Origin: Oscillospiraceae bacterium
Lineage (GTDB): Bacteria > Bacillota > Clostridia > UMGS1883
Direction of reading: 5' to 3'
Assembly: GCA_015069065.1 (NCBI GenBank)
Contig: SVJI01000038.1
Coordinates: forward strand, 1-10,248
Length of the DNA stretch: 10,248 nt
The notes beneath the pieces are model-generated. The model was not told where the DNA came from. It saw only the letters and a program-made list of their open reading frames with translations, and made no database searches. The position numbers and the translations under genes are program-made. Below, piece by piece: positions 1 to 5,472 of the stretch. Position 1 is the stretch's first letter; every line of letters starts with the position of its first letter.

Positions 1-1
1 T

Positions 2-349
2 ACATATTTAAACTGGGGAAAGCAGCTTGAGAGGGCAGGGGAGAGCATAGAGCAGAATTATCTTAATATACTGCTTACGCACCGCCCTGAATATGTGAAA
101 CAATATTTTGTGTATGATTTCGATGTTGTTATGGCAGGGCACGCCCATGGTGGTCAATTCAGAATACCGTTTATCCTGAATGGCTTTTATGCCCCCAACC
201 AAGGGTTTTTTCCAAAATTAGCAGGCGGTATGTATGATTCAGACGGAAAGAAACTAATTGTAAGCAGAGGACTGGCAAGAGAAAGCACACGATTACCACG
301 GATTTTTAATAGACCTGAATTAGTTTTTGTTAATTTATTGCCTGAATAA
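2..349 (+). CDS. Metallophosphoesterase, C-terminal part (5' end outside window)
   Basis: This is the 3' part of a calcineurin-like metallophosphoesterase gene; the reading frame is open from base 2 to the TAA at 347-349, giving about 115 residues. Visible family signatures are LLTHRPE (the histidine-bearing metal-site loop), AGHAHGGQFRIP (the GHxHGGQ metal-binding motif), a YAPNQGFFP stretch, and the ending SRGL...PRIFNRPELVFVNL. This arrangement is typical of the YaeI/YkuE-like membrane-associated phosphoesterases, which hydrolyse phosphodiester or phosphomonoester bonds; some act on lipid A precursors or on lipid substrates. The true substrate cannot be told from this fragment. The N-terminal half, including the DxH and GNHD motifs and any membrane anchor, lies outside the window. 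The gene converges on the deacetylase gene across a hairpin at 361-392. Confidence 0.9.
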   Translation, partial: TYLNWGKQLERAGESIEQNYLNILLTHRPEYVKQYFVYDFDVVMAGHAHGGQFRIPFILNGFYAPNQGFFPKLAGGMYDSDGKKLIVSRGLARESTRLPRIFNRPELVFVNLLPE

Positions 350-360
350 TAAATGTAAAT

Positions 361-392
361 GGTCAGCGATTCTCAAACGAGAGTCACTGACC
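361..392. terminator. Shared hairpin terminator between converging genes
   Basis: A 14-bp stem (361-374 with 379-392, loop AAAC) has one mismatch and one wobble pair on the plus strand, and the reverse on the minus strand. On the plus strand it is followed by a modest T-rich stretch. On the minus strand it is followed by ATTTACATTTATT. It lies between the stop codons of two converging genes, so I read it as a bidirectional terminator. The T-tracts are imperfect, so efficiency may be moderate. Confidence 0.7.
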
Positions 393-429
393 GTTTGCTA
401 TTTTCTATTCGCGTGAGGAAATGTTTAAA

Positions 430-1209
430 TTAGTTTGTGCGCGATGAGGGTGCAGCCGCAGGGTGCTGCCTGCCAGTATGGTCGATGGTATAATTATCCT
501 TATAAATCAAATCGCTGACTTTTAAAAATGAAAAGCCTTTTTTCTCAAGCTCGGTTAAGATTTTATCAAGGCTTTCGGCGGTGTGAGCGGTGTCGTTATG
601 GAAAAGGAGTATATCACCTGATTTGGTTTTTGGGATAATCCTTTCGAGCATCTGCTCACAGTTAAGACCTCGCCAATCCAAACTGTCAACAGACCACTGT
701 ATATATTCCATATTTGCGCTGTGGCAGGAGTTTATAACATCATTATTGTAATCTCCTGACGGCGCGCGGAAAAGCACGGGTGTTACCCCGCACGCTTTAT
801 TGATGGCATCATTGCATTTTTTTATATCGGCAAGCATTTGCTGGGTGGTGAGAGTGGTGTAATATGTATGATTGTAGCTGTGGTTCGCAATTTCATGTCC
901 AGCCTTATACAACATCTTTACTGCGGAGGGGTATTTCTCTGCCCATGTACCGAGGACAAAAAATGTTGCTTTACAGTTATGTTTTTCCAGAGTTTTGACT
1001 ATACTTTCAATATCATCACTACCCCATGCACAGTCAAAAGTTAAAGAGATTGCATTATCATTTCTCTGCACACTGTAAATTGGTACAATTTTGGCATTGG
1101 TTGATACTGACTGTGTTCCTCCCCCTGTTAAAAATGCTCCAAAGCCAATCGTAGCACATATCAGTGCAAAAGTAATTATTCTGTATTTGTCAGTTACGAA
1201 TATTCTCAT
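430..1209 (-). CDS. Polysaccharide deacetylase (NodB domain), PdaB-like
   Basis: A 259-residue carbohydrate esterase family 4 protein, expected to remove N-acetyl groups from peptidoglycan sugars. An N-terminal hydrophobic segment (about residues 10-28) suggests a signal peptide or membrane anchor, so the catalytic domain acts outside the membrane. NodB motifs in order: SLTFDCAWG (55-63), HSYNH (110-114, metal-binding histidines), RAPSGDY (148-154), DSLDW (175-179), ILLFHN (200-205). In motif 1 the second Asp of the usual TFDD, normally a metal ligand, is Cys60. From memory, a TFDxxWG form also occurs in the PdaB sporulation branch. The start overlaps the cwlD stop (ATGA, 1206-1209) and has a GGGAG ribosome binding site, so the two are translationally coupled. 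The last 20 residues are a His/Pro/Ala/Ser-rich tail with no obvious role. The deacetylase call is firm; the PdaB assignment is a likely inference. Confidence 0.9.
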   Translation of the reverse strand: MRIFVTDKYRIITFALICATIGFGAFLTGGGTQSVSTNAKIVPIYSVQRNDNAISLTFDCAWGSDDIESIVKTLEKHNCKATFFVLGTWAEKYPSAVKMLYKAGHEIANHSYNHTYYTTLTTQQMLADIKKCNDAINKACGVTPVLFRAPSGDYNNDVINSCHSANMEYIQWSVDSLDWRGLNCEQMLERIIPKTKSGDILLFHNDTAHTAESLDKILTELEKKGFSFLKVSDLIYKDNYTIDHTGRQHPAAAPSSRTN

Positions 1210-1922
1210 GCATCGTTTCTCCCTTCAAATTCATAATATTTCTGTATTCCTGTTGCAATTGCTGCTGCAAGCTCTTTTTGATACTTTTCCGTGTTAAGAA
1301 GCTGTTCTTCCTCGTAATTTGATAAAAAACCGCACTCTGCGATTACCGCAGGTATAACTGCATTTTTTAGAAGAAATATACCAGACGGCGCCTTAAGGCA
1401 GGTTCTGTGGGATTTGTTATCGGGAATAGCTGAAAATTGCTTTTGAATCAGCTGTGCCAGTTTTTCAGATTCAATAAAGTTGCCCGAGTAGATAACCTGT
1501 GCCCCTCTGTATCGCGCATCTGTAAACTTGTTCATGTGGATGCTTACAAACAAATCCGCATTGGAATTATTTATTATTTCCAGTCTTCTGTGCATATCGT
1601 TGCGCTTTTTTTCTGATGTGGTTTTTCCGCTCTCTGCTATTGTGTTTTCGTCGTTGCGCGTCATAATTACGGTAAAGCCATTTTTTTTCAGAAGCTTTTC
1701 CACACGCTTTGCAATTTTTATATTAAGGGAGCTTTCTATAGTTCCGCTTGCACCGATGGCACCCCCATCGGGAAGTCCGTGTCCTGCATCTATAACAATG
1801 CGCTTTGTAGGAGTTCCTGAAAACACATCAGAATCTTTTGACTGTAAAATAAGCAGAGATACGGACAATAATACTGAAAAAATAGCAAAAATAACAATTT
1901 TTCTCCGAACTATTAAAATCAT
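1206..1922 (-). CDS. cwlD: N-acetylmuramoyl-L-alanine amidase, CwlD-type
   Basis: A zinc amidase (Amidase_3) that cleaves the bond between N-acetylmuramic acid and the stem peptide. In sporulating Firmicutes CwlD frees muramic acid in the spore cortex so that a deacetylase can help form muramic delta-lactam, needed for germination. From the ATG at 1920-1922 the protein has 238 residues, close to B. subtilis CwlD. It has one N-terminal membrane segment (about 9-26), then IDAGHG (H48), E63, SIHMN (H129) and AECGFLSN (E196), the expected zinc ligands and catalytic glutamate. A longer form from the ATG at 1968-1970 (254 residues) is open but has no Shine-Dalgarno and gives two hydrophobic stretches. 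The 1922 start has GGGTGAT at 1927-1933. It is the first gene of a two-gene unit with the downstream deacetylase. The amidase call is firm; the CwlD role rests on length, architecture and partner. Confidence 0.88.
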   Translation of the reverse strand: MILIVRRKIVIFAIFSVLLSVSLLILQSKDSDVFSGTPTKRIVIDAGHGLPDGGAIGASGTIESSLNIKIAKRVEKLLKKNGFTVIMTRNDENTIAESGKTTSEKKRNDMHRRLEIINNSNADLFVSIHMNKFTDARYRGAQVIYSGNFIESEKLAQLIQKQFSAIPDNKSHRTCLKAPSGIFLLKNAVIPAVIAECGFLSNYEEEQLLNTEKYQKELAAAIATGIQKYYEFEGRNDA

Positions 1923-1938
1923 AAATATCACCCAATAT

Positions 1939-1968
1939 AATGTATAGAGCAAAAAGTCTGATATATTC
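1939..1968 (-). promoter_or_regulatory. Possible sigma-E-type sporulation promoter of cwlD
   Basis: On the minus strand, GAATATA (1968-1962) and TATACATT (1946-1939) are separated by 15 bases. They resemble the sigma-E consensus boxes KMATATT and CATACAMT, at 6 of 7 and 6 of 8 positions. CwlD is a sporulation gene in B. subtilis, so this fits. The region is AT-rich, so a chance match is possible, and the implied leader would be very short, with the ribosome binding site almost at the 5' end. Confidence 0.35.
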
Positions 1969-2012
1969 ATAATGATTTTTGTAATAGATATGCAATTTTG
2001 GGAATATACTTT

Positions 2013-2040
2013 TTTAGAACGATTAGTTAATCGCTATCAT
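2013..2040 (+). promoter_or_regulatory. Candidate promoter with palindrome filling the spacer
   Basis: TTTAGA (2013-2018) and TATCAT (2035-2040) match the sigma-A boxes at 4 of 6 and 5 of 6 positions, with a 16-base spacer. The spacer is almost wholly the perfect palindrome CGATTAGTTAATCG (2020-2033), which looks like an operator half-site pair. It sits upstream of the SSB-like gene and in the divergent gap before cwlD. No experimental or family evidence identifies a regulator. Confidence 0.4.
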
Positions 2041-2081
2041 GTGAATTTTTGCAGATGGCGGAAAAGAAGGAGTTGTAGACC

Positions 2082-2690
2082 TTGGAAAATAACATCATAA
2101 CATTAACGGGAACGGTGCAGTCACAGGCGGAATACAGCCATAGTGTTCTGGGTGAAAATTTTTATAGCTTTATGCTGCGTGTTCCCAGACTTTCCGAAAA
2201 CGAGGACCTTCTCCCCGTAACGGTATCAGAAAATCAGCTTGATACATCACTTGTGCAGGAAGGAAACAAAATAAAGATAAAGGGGCAGCTTCGCAGTTAT
2301 AATAAATATACCCAGACGAAAACGCGCCTTATCCTTACTGTATTTGCAAAGGGAATTGCACCGGCACTTCCTGATGATAATGAAAATCCCAATGAGATTT
2401 TTATAAACGGATTTATATGTAAGGAGCCTATATACAGACGCACGCCCTTTGGTAGGGAAATTACTGACCTGATTGTGGCAGTCAACCGTGCTTTTAACCG
2501 CTCGGATTACATTCCTGCGATTGCATGGGGGAAAAATGCTCTTTACTCAGAAAATCTTGAAGTGGGGAGCAATGTAATGCTCTGGGGCAGACTTCAGTCA
2601 AGAAACTATAATAAGCGCATTTCGGAAAATGAAACTGAGGTCAGGACAGCGTATGAATTGTCTATAACTAAGATTGAAAAATTAGCATAA
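2082..2690 (+). CDS. SSB-like protein with two tandem OB folds
   Basis: A 202-residue protein related to bacterial single-stranded DNA-binding proteins. The chain appears to hold two OB-type units: residues about 3-92 (opening IITLTGTVQSQAEY, with KIKIKGQLRSY) and about 103-200 (opening NEIFINGFICKEPIYRRTPFGREITDLIVAVNR, here cited in parts: FINGFICKEP, TPFGREITDL, YIPAIAWGKNA, LWGRLQSRNY). The second unit carries the features usual in SSB, including the IPxxxWGK strand and the GRLQSR strand; the first is more diverged. The acidic tail ending in DDDIPF, used by housekeeping SSB to recruit partners, is absent; the protein ends KIEKLA. The start is TTG at 2082, with AGAAGGAG (2065-2072) upstream and an in-frame TAG at 2076-2078 excluding a longer form. 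A terminator follows, so it is probably a single-gene unit. Exact role unknown; an accessory SSB or a replication/recombination helper is plausible. Confidence 0.75.
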   Translation: MENNIITLTGTVQSQAEYSHSVLGENFYSFMLRVPRLSENEDLLPVTVSENQLDTSLVQEGNKIKIKGQLRSYNKYTQTKTRLILTVFAKGIAPALPDDNENPNEIFINGFICKEPIYRRTPFGREITDLIVAVNRAFNRSDYIPAIAWGKNALYSENLEVGSNVMLWGRLQSRNYNKRISENETEVRTAYELSITKIEKLA

Positions 2691-2701
2691 ATACAGAATT
2701 T

Positions 2702-2738
2702 AGAGGGAGTGTGGTGAAATTCCGCGCTCTTTCTTTTT
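2702..2738 (+). terminator. Intrinsic terminator after the SSB-like gene
   Basis: A 13-bp stem (2702-2714 with 2722-2734) pairs throughout, with four G-U pairs, around a 7-base loop. The descending arm runs straight into a T-tract (CTTTCTTTTT). It begins 11 bases after the stop codon. Confidence 0.85.
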
Positions 2739-2774
2739 GTATATACGCCATTAGAGTTGTTTTGAATAAATGTC

Positions 2775-2803
2775 TTGCAATAGGAAAGACTATCTGCTAT
2801 AAT
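2775..2803 (+). promoter_or_regulatory. Extended -10 sigma-A promoter of ruvX
   Basis: TTGCAA (2775-2780), a 17-base spacer, and a perfect TATAAT (2798-2803) preceded by TGC, making an extended -10. The expected transcription start is near 2810, only about 10 bases before the ruvX ATG. The GGTGAG ribosome binding site would then lie at the very 5' end of the mRNA. Confidence 0.8.
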
Positions 2804-2819
2804 TGTCTTGGTGAGTTTT

Positions 2820-3230
2820 ATGAAAATTTTGGGAATTGATTACGGGGAGGCAAGAATAGGTGTCGCAGTCAGCGATGCACTTGGAATACTTGCTAATCCG
2901 CTGGATACAATCTGCGAAAAGGACAGAAAACTTCAACTTGAGAAAACTGTCGCTGTGGCACGGCTTCATGGTGTAGAAAAAGTAGTTGTCGGTAATCCCA
3001 AACGAATGGACGGAACAGTCGGACACCGTGCCCAGTACACGCAGGATTTTGCAAGTGAGCTTTCAGAAATGCTCGGTATAGAGTGTGTGATGTGGGACGA
3101 GCGGCTTTCCAGTACGGAGGCACACCGCATTCTTGAAAGCGGCGGGGTCAGCGGAAAAAAGAGAAAGACAAAGGTGGATAAGATTGCCGCGGTAATAATA
3201 CTGCAGGGATATCTTGATGCCAACAGATAA
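2820..3230 (+). CDS. ruvX: Pre-16S rRNA nuclease / Holliday junction resolvase-like, YqgF family
   Basis: A 136-residue RNase H-fold protein of the YqgF/RuvX family, a near-universal cytoplasmic nuclease linked to 5' maturation of 16S rRNA and first proposed as a Holliday junction resolvase. Signatures: ILGIDYGEARIGVAVSD at residues 3-19 with catalytic Asp7, VVGNPKRMDG, WDERLSSTEA, and KVDKIAAVIILQGYLD at the C-terminus, whose Asp completes the active site. The ATG at 2820 is chosen because family members begin M-(K/R)-ILGIDYG. The in-frame TTG at 2808 would fall at or before the predicted transcription start. A DUF1292 gene follows after 25 bases, the same order as yrrK-yrzB in B. subtilis, which supports one operon. 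Identification is secure; the in vivo substrate is from family knowledge. Confidence 0.93.
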   Translation: MKILGIDYGEARIGVAVSDALGILANPLDTICEKDRKLQLEKTVAVARLHGVEKVVVGNPKRMDGTVGHRAQYTQDFASELSEMLGIECVMWDERLSSTEAHRILESGGVSGKKRKTKVDKIAAVIILQGYLDANR

Positions 3231-3255
3231 TATATTTTTTAGGAGGAAAAAACAA

Positions 3256-3519
3256 ATGGCTGATGAAACAAAGGATATTTTTGAAACAGTGGAGGAAGAT
3301 TACGAATTTCTGGATACTGTTGAGCTTGACGGGGATACTTATTTTATGCTGATTCCTGCAACTGACAGTGAGGAAATTGACGGCGAGGTTTTTATAATGA
3401 AGCTTGTCGAGATTGACGGCGAGGAAATGCTTGAAGGTGTTGATGACGGAGAGTTATTTGACAGAGTTTACAATATTTTCAAGGAAAATAATAAGGACGA
3501 GTTTGAGTTTTTGGATTGA
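3256..3519 (+). CDS. DUF1292 (YrzB-like) small acidic protein
   Basis: An 87-residue, strongly acidic protein of the DUF1292 family, here unusually rich in Asp and Glu. It contains the usual TVELDGDTYFMLIPA opening strand region and the ending LFDRVYNIFKENN. The family is found almost only in Firmicutes, next to ruvX, and its biochemical function is not established. The ATG at 3256 has a perfect AGGAGG at 3241-3246. A longer frame from 3214 would overlap the ruvX end and has no comparable site. The ruvX promoter probably serves it. No terminator is seen after it, and the -35 box of the following RNA gene overlaps its TGA. Confidence 0.88.
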   Translation: MADETKDIFETVEEDYEFLDTVELDGDTYFMLIPATDSEEIDGEVFIMKLVEIDGEEMLEGVDDGELFDRVYNIFKENNKDEFEFLD

Positions 3520-3544
3520 TTTATTATAATAATTCTGTTATAAT
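3516..3544 (+). promoter_or_regulatory. Extended -10 promoter of the 6S RNA gene
   Basis: TTGATT (3516-3521), a 17-base spacer, and TATAAT (3539-3544) preceded by TGT. The predicted start is A3551, exactly where the terminal stem of the RNA begins. The -35 box overlaps the TGA stop of the DUF1292 gene (3517-3519). Confidence 0.85.
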
Positions 3545-3550
3545 GAACTT

Positions 3551-3730
3551 ACCCTGCGGTGTGCGCAATTAAGGATTTATTTTAACCAACACATCTAATA
3601 AGGGAGACTATTGTCTTGCTGTGGCGTGTAGGCCCTCCGATTAGCAGAGGGAAACCCAGGAGCAGCGAGCAAATCACCCACCTGCAAACGCAGGTTTAGA
3701 ATAGTCCGAATGAACGGCACTGCGGGGCTA
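3551..3730 (+). ncRNA. ssrS: 6S RNA
   Basis: A non-coding stretch of about 180 nt with the layout of 6S RNA, the regulator that mimics an open promoter and binds the housekeeping RNA polymerase holoenzyme. A 10-bp terminal stem (3552-3561 with 3718-3727, two G-U pairs) closes the molecule. Inside are GACTATT/AATAGTC (3606-3612 with 3700-3706), CTTGCTG/CAGCGAG (3615-3621 with 3663-3669), CCCTC/GAGGG (3633-3637 with 3647-3651) and a small hairpin ACCTGC-AAAC-GCAGGT (3680-3695). The unpaired tract 3562-3605 would form the 5' side of the central bubble. The pattern resembles the E. coli ends (UGUUCGC near the 5' end; a small hairpin then GGCAUC near the 3' end). Its own promoter fits precisely. 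No T-tract follows the closing stem, so the 3' end is probably made by processing or a distal stop. I did not run a covariance model; size, folding and motifs support the call. Confidence 0.8.
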
Positions 3731-3777
3731 CATATTAAAAATATAAAATATATAAATATAGAAAGGGTTTTAAGAAA

Positions 3778-4728
3778 ATGAAAAAATTTACAGCAATTGT
3801 TTTGACATTGGGTATGGTATTCCTTATGTCAACAGGTGCATTTGCCGCATTTACAGATATGCCGGCGGGTGCAGACGGAGAGGTAATTCAAAAGGCAGTT
3901 GACAACGGACTTATTTCAGGGTTTGAGGACGGAACAGTTCAGCCTGCTACTCCTATTACAAGAGCACAGATGGCTACTATTATGTCCCGTGCAATGAACG
4001 CAGAGGAAAAGGCTGATATTTCTGCCTTTGCAGACGTGGCAGAGGGGCAGTGGTATTATGATGCGATGGCACAGGCTGTTTCCATGGGTGCATTTAAGGG
4101 CGATGACAAAAATTGCCTGAATCCCAACAACACTATTTCACGTCAGGAAGCATTTATTGTTCTTTCAAGAATTTTCGGCATTCCTGAGGCTAAAGCTTCC
4201 GCGCTTGACAAATTCGGGGATGGAGCATCGGTTGCAGATTGGGCAAAAAAAGAAGTGAATAGCGTGGCAGCTGCAGGTTATCTTGAAGGCGTAGCACAAC
4301 TCAGACCTCTCGATGCTATGACTCGTCTTGAATTTGCTCAGATTATGGACAAGCTTGTTACTACATATATTGATGAGGACGGAGAGTACACAACTCTTCC
4401 CGCAGGAAACGTACTTATCAGGGCAAAGAACGTGTCACTTAAGGGTGTGAAAAGTGATAACGTTGTAATTATCGGTGACGGTGTTACAGAAACTGTTAAT
4501 TTTACAGACTGCGAAATAGAGGATGTCGTAATCCGCGGAAAGAAAGGCGCAGTTAACTCAGGTATGTATGGCAGAGTTCAGGCGATAGGAAACGGAACAG
4601 AACTCTACATTATGAAAAAACCTATAGACCTTCTTAAAAAGTATGAGGATGGCACAATCGGTTATTTCTACGGAAAGCCCGGTATGGGTGTTCTTATACC
4701 CCTTACAGAGTCAATAGAGCTTCAGTAA
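3778..4728 (+). CDS. Secreted S-layer homology (SLH) domain protein
   Basis: A 316-residue exported cell-wall protein. Residues 1-23 form a clear signal peptide (MKKF, hydrophobic core, cleavage after AFA). Three SLH domains follow at about 24-75, 82-135 and 145-195, each with the family's conserved loop: ITRAQ (60-64), ISRQE (120-124), MTRLE (181-185). Three SLH domains typically fold together and bind pyruvylated secondary cell-wall polymer, holding the protein on the cell surface. The remaining 120 residues alternate short hydrophobic strands (NVLIRAKNVSL, DNVVIIGDGV, EDVVIRGKKG), suggesting a small beta-solenoid-like module. I see no enzymatic motif. A GAAAGGG site lies 10 bases before the ATG. 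The upstream 48 bases after 6S RNA are very AT-rich without a convincing promoter, so read-through from the 6S promoter is possible. A strong terminator follows. SLH call firm; cargo role unknown. Confidence 0.92.
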   Translation: MKKFTAIVLTLGMVFLMSTGAFAAFTDMPAGADGEVIQKAVDNGLISGFEDGTVQPATPITRAQMATIMSRAMNAEEKADISAFADVAEGQWYYDAMAQAVSMGAFKGDDKNCLNPNNTISRQEAFIVLSRIFGIPEAKASALDKFGDGASVADWAKKEVNSVAAAGYLEGVAQLRPLDAMTRLEFAQIMDKLVTTYIDEDGEYTTLPAGNVLIRAKNVSLKGVKSDNVVIIGDGVTETVNFTDCEIEDVVIRGKKGAVNSGMYGRVQAIGNGTELYIMKKPIDLLKKYEDGTIGYFYGKPGMGVLIPLTESIELQ

Positions 4729-4736
4729 GAAAAGAT

Positions 4737-4775
4737 AAAAAGATTGCTGCAGGGCATCCTGTGGCAATCTTTTTT
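4737..4775 (+). terminator. Strong intrinsic terminator after the SLH gene
   Basis: A 17-bp stem (4737-4753 with 4758-4774, two G-U pairs), loop GCAT, followed by a run of six T (4770-4775). The A-run at the base of the left arm makes it near-symmetric. It lies 8 bases after the SLH stop codon and 30 bases before rnhA. Confidence 0.92.
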
Positions 4776-4804
4776 AAGGACGGAGTTTGTAATGAGGTGA
4801 TTTA

Positions 4805-5284
4805 TTGAAAAAGGTTGAAATATATACTGATGGAGCCTGTACCGGGAATCCGGGGAAAGGCGGATTTGGCGCAATTCTTATTTATAACGGTACAGAAAAG
4901 AAAATAAGTAGGGGTTACAGGAAAACCACAAATAACCGCATGGAACTGATGGCAGCGGTTGAATCGCTTAAACTGCTTAAAGAACCGTGTACCGTGGAAC
5001 TCTACAGTGATTCAAAATATCTTACGGATGCAATAAACAAGGGATGGCTGGAAGGTTGGGCGAAAAACGGATGGCGCAAGGCGGATAAAAAGAAAGTTCT
5101 GAATGTGGATTTGTGGCAAGAGTTGAGACAGATAATTGATGTACACGACGTAACCTTTATCTGGGTTAAGGGACACGCAGGAAACAAGTATAACGAGATA
5201 TGCGATGTAATGGCAGTGGATGCATATACGCTTTCTGCCGAAAATATTGATGAAAATTACGAAAATAATGTGTCAAATATTTGA
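4805..5284 (+). CDS. rnhA: Ribonuclease HI
   Basis: A 159-residue RNase HI that cuts the RNA strand of RNA-DNA hybrids, removing R-loops and primer remnants in the cytoplasm. All catalytic residues are present: Asp9 (YTDGACTGNPG), Glu47 (NNRMELMAA), Asp69 (YSDSKYL), His124 (VKGHAG) and Asp134, matching E. coli Asp10, Glu48, Asp70, His124 and Asp134. The basic handle segment with GWxxxGWRKADKK (about 84-96) is also present. The start is TTG at 4805 with an excellent GAGGTGAT at 4794-4801; an ATG at 4792 is closed at once by TGA. The last 18 residues (after about 141) are an Asn/Glu-rich extension beyond the core fold. No promoter fits between the preceding terminator and the start, so expression may depend on read-through or on an unrecognised promoter. 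No terminator is seen before the next promoter, 18 bases on. Confidence 0.96.
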   Translation: MKKVEIYTDGACTGNPGKGGFGAILIYNGTEKKISRGYRKTTNNRMELMAAVESLKLLKEPCTVELYSDSKYLTDAINKGWLEGWAKNGWRKADKKKVLNVDLWQELRQIIDVHDVTFIWVKGHAGNKYNEICDVMAVDAYTLSAENIDENYENNVSNI

Positions 5285-5301
5285 AAAAACATATATCTCT
5301 A

Positions 5302-5331
5302 TTGACAAGAACGCGATATTTGTATTAAAAT
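5302..5331 (+). promoter_or_regulatory. Sigma-A promoter of the CpsC/CpsD/CpsB unit
   Basis: A perfect TTGACA (5302-5307), an 18-base spacer and TAAAAT (5326-5331, 5 of 6). Transcription would start near 5338, giving a leader of about 135 nt before the first gene. A second TATAAT occurs at 5425-5430 without an acceptable -35 box. Confidence 0.75.
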
Positions 5332-5337
5332 ATAAAA

Positions 5338-5472
5338 TAGGATGTTTGTAGATATAAATTGTACAACGCATCTTAAATTTTGTATTTTATTATACGGCTT
5401 ACACGCCCACGGTAGGAGAAAGCGTATAATTGCTATGTTGAGTGTGTGGGCAGAAAGGTTACGGGAATTCAC
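5338..5472 (+). promoter_or_regulatory. Structured 5' leader of the tyrosine-kinase unit
   Basis: The predicted mRNA begins almost directly with a hairpin: GATG/CATC (5341-5344 with 5369-5372) and TTGTA/TACAA (5346-5350 with 5362-5366) with small bulges and an 11-base loop. A T-rich stretch (5373-5392) follows, reminiscent of an attenuator but weak in GC. A second possible stem, GCCCAC/GTGGGC (5405-5410 with 5446-5451), encloses an AGGAG and the ATG of a 13-codon frame (5435-5476) that ends by ATGA overlap with the first gene. I do not recognise a known riboswitch class. Function is inference only. Confidence 0.4.

Noticed and set aside
1528..1947. 139-codon plus-strand frame
   Set aside because: Antisense to cwlD, whose active-site motifs are intact on the minus strand.
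3551..3730. Alternative identity as RNase P RNA, SRP RNA or tmRNA
   Set aside because: The length is too short for RNase P RNA and tmRNA, and the conserved cores of those RNAs are absent; the SRP apical motif (GGAAGCAG-type loop) is not seen.
3731..3777. Promoter of the SLH gene among several TATAAA-like words
   Set aside because: The tract is almost pure A/T, so -10-like words are expected by chance, and no -35 box stands at a proper distance.
5425..5430. Second TATAAT as an additional promoter for the kinase unit
   Set aside because: The nearest -35-like hexamer (TTACAC, 5399-5404) is 20 bases away, and there is no extended -10 TG.
5338..5472. Known riboswitch (c-di-GMP type or eps-associated RNA) in the leader of the kinase unit
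   Set aside because: I could not find the conserved core sequences of these classes; only generic stems are visible.
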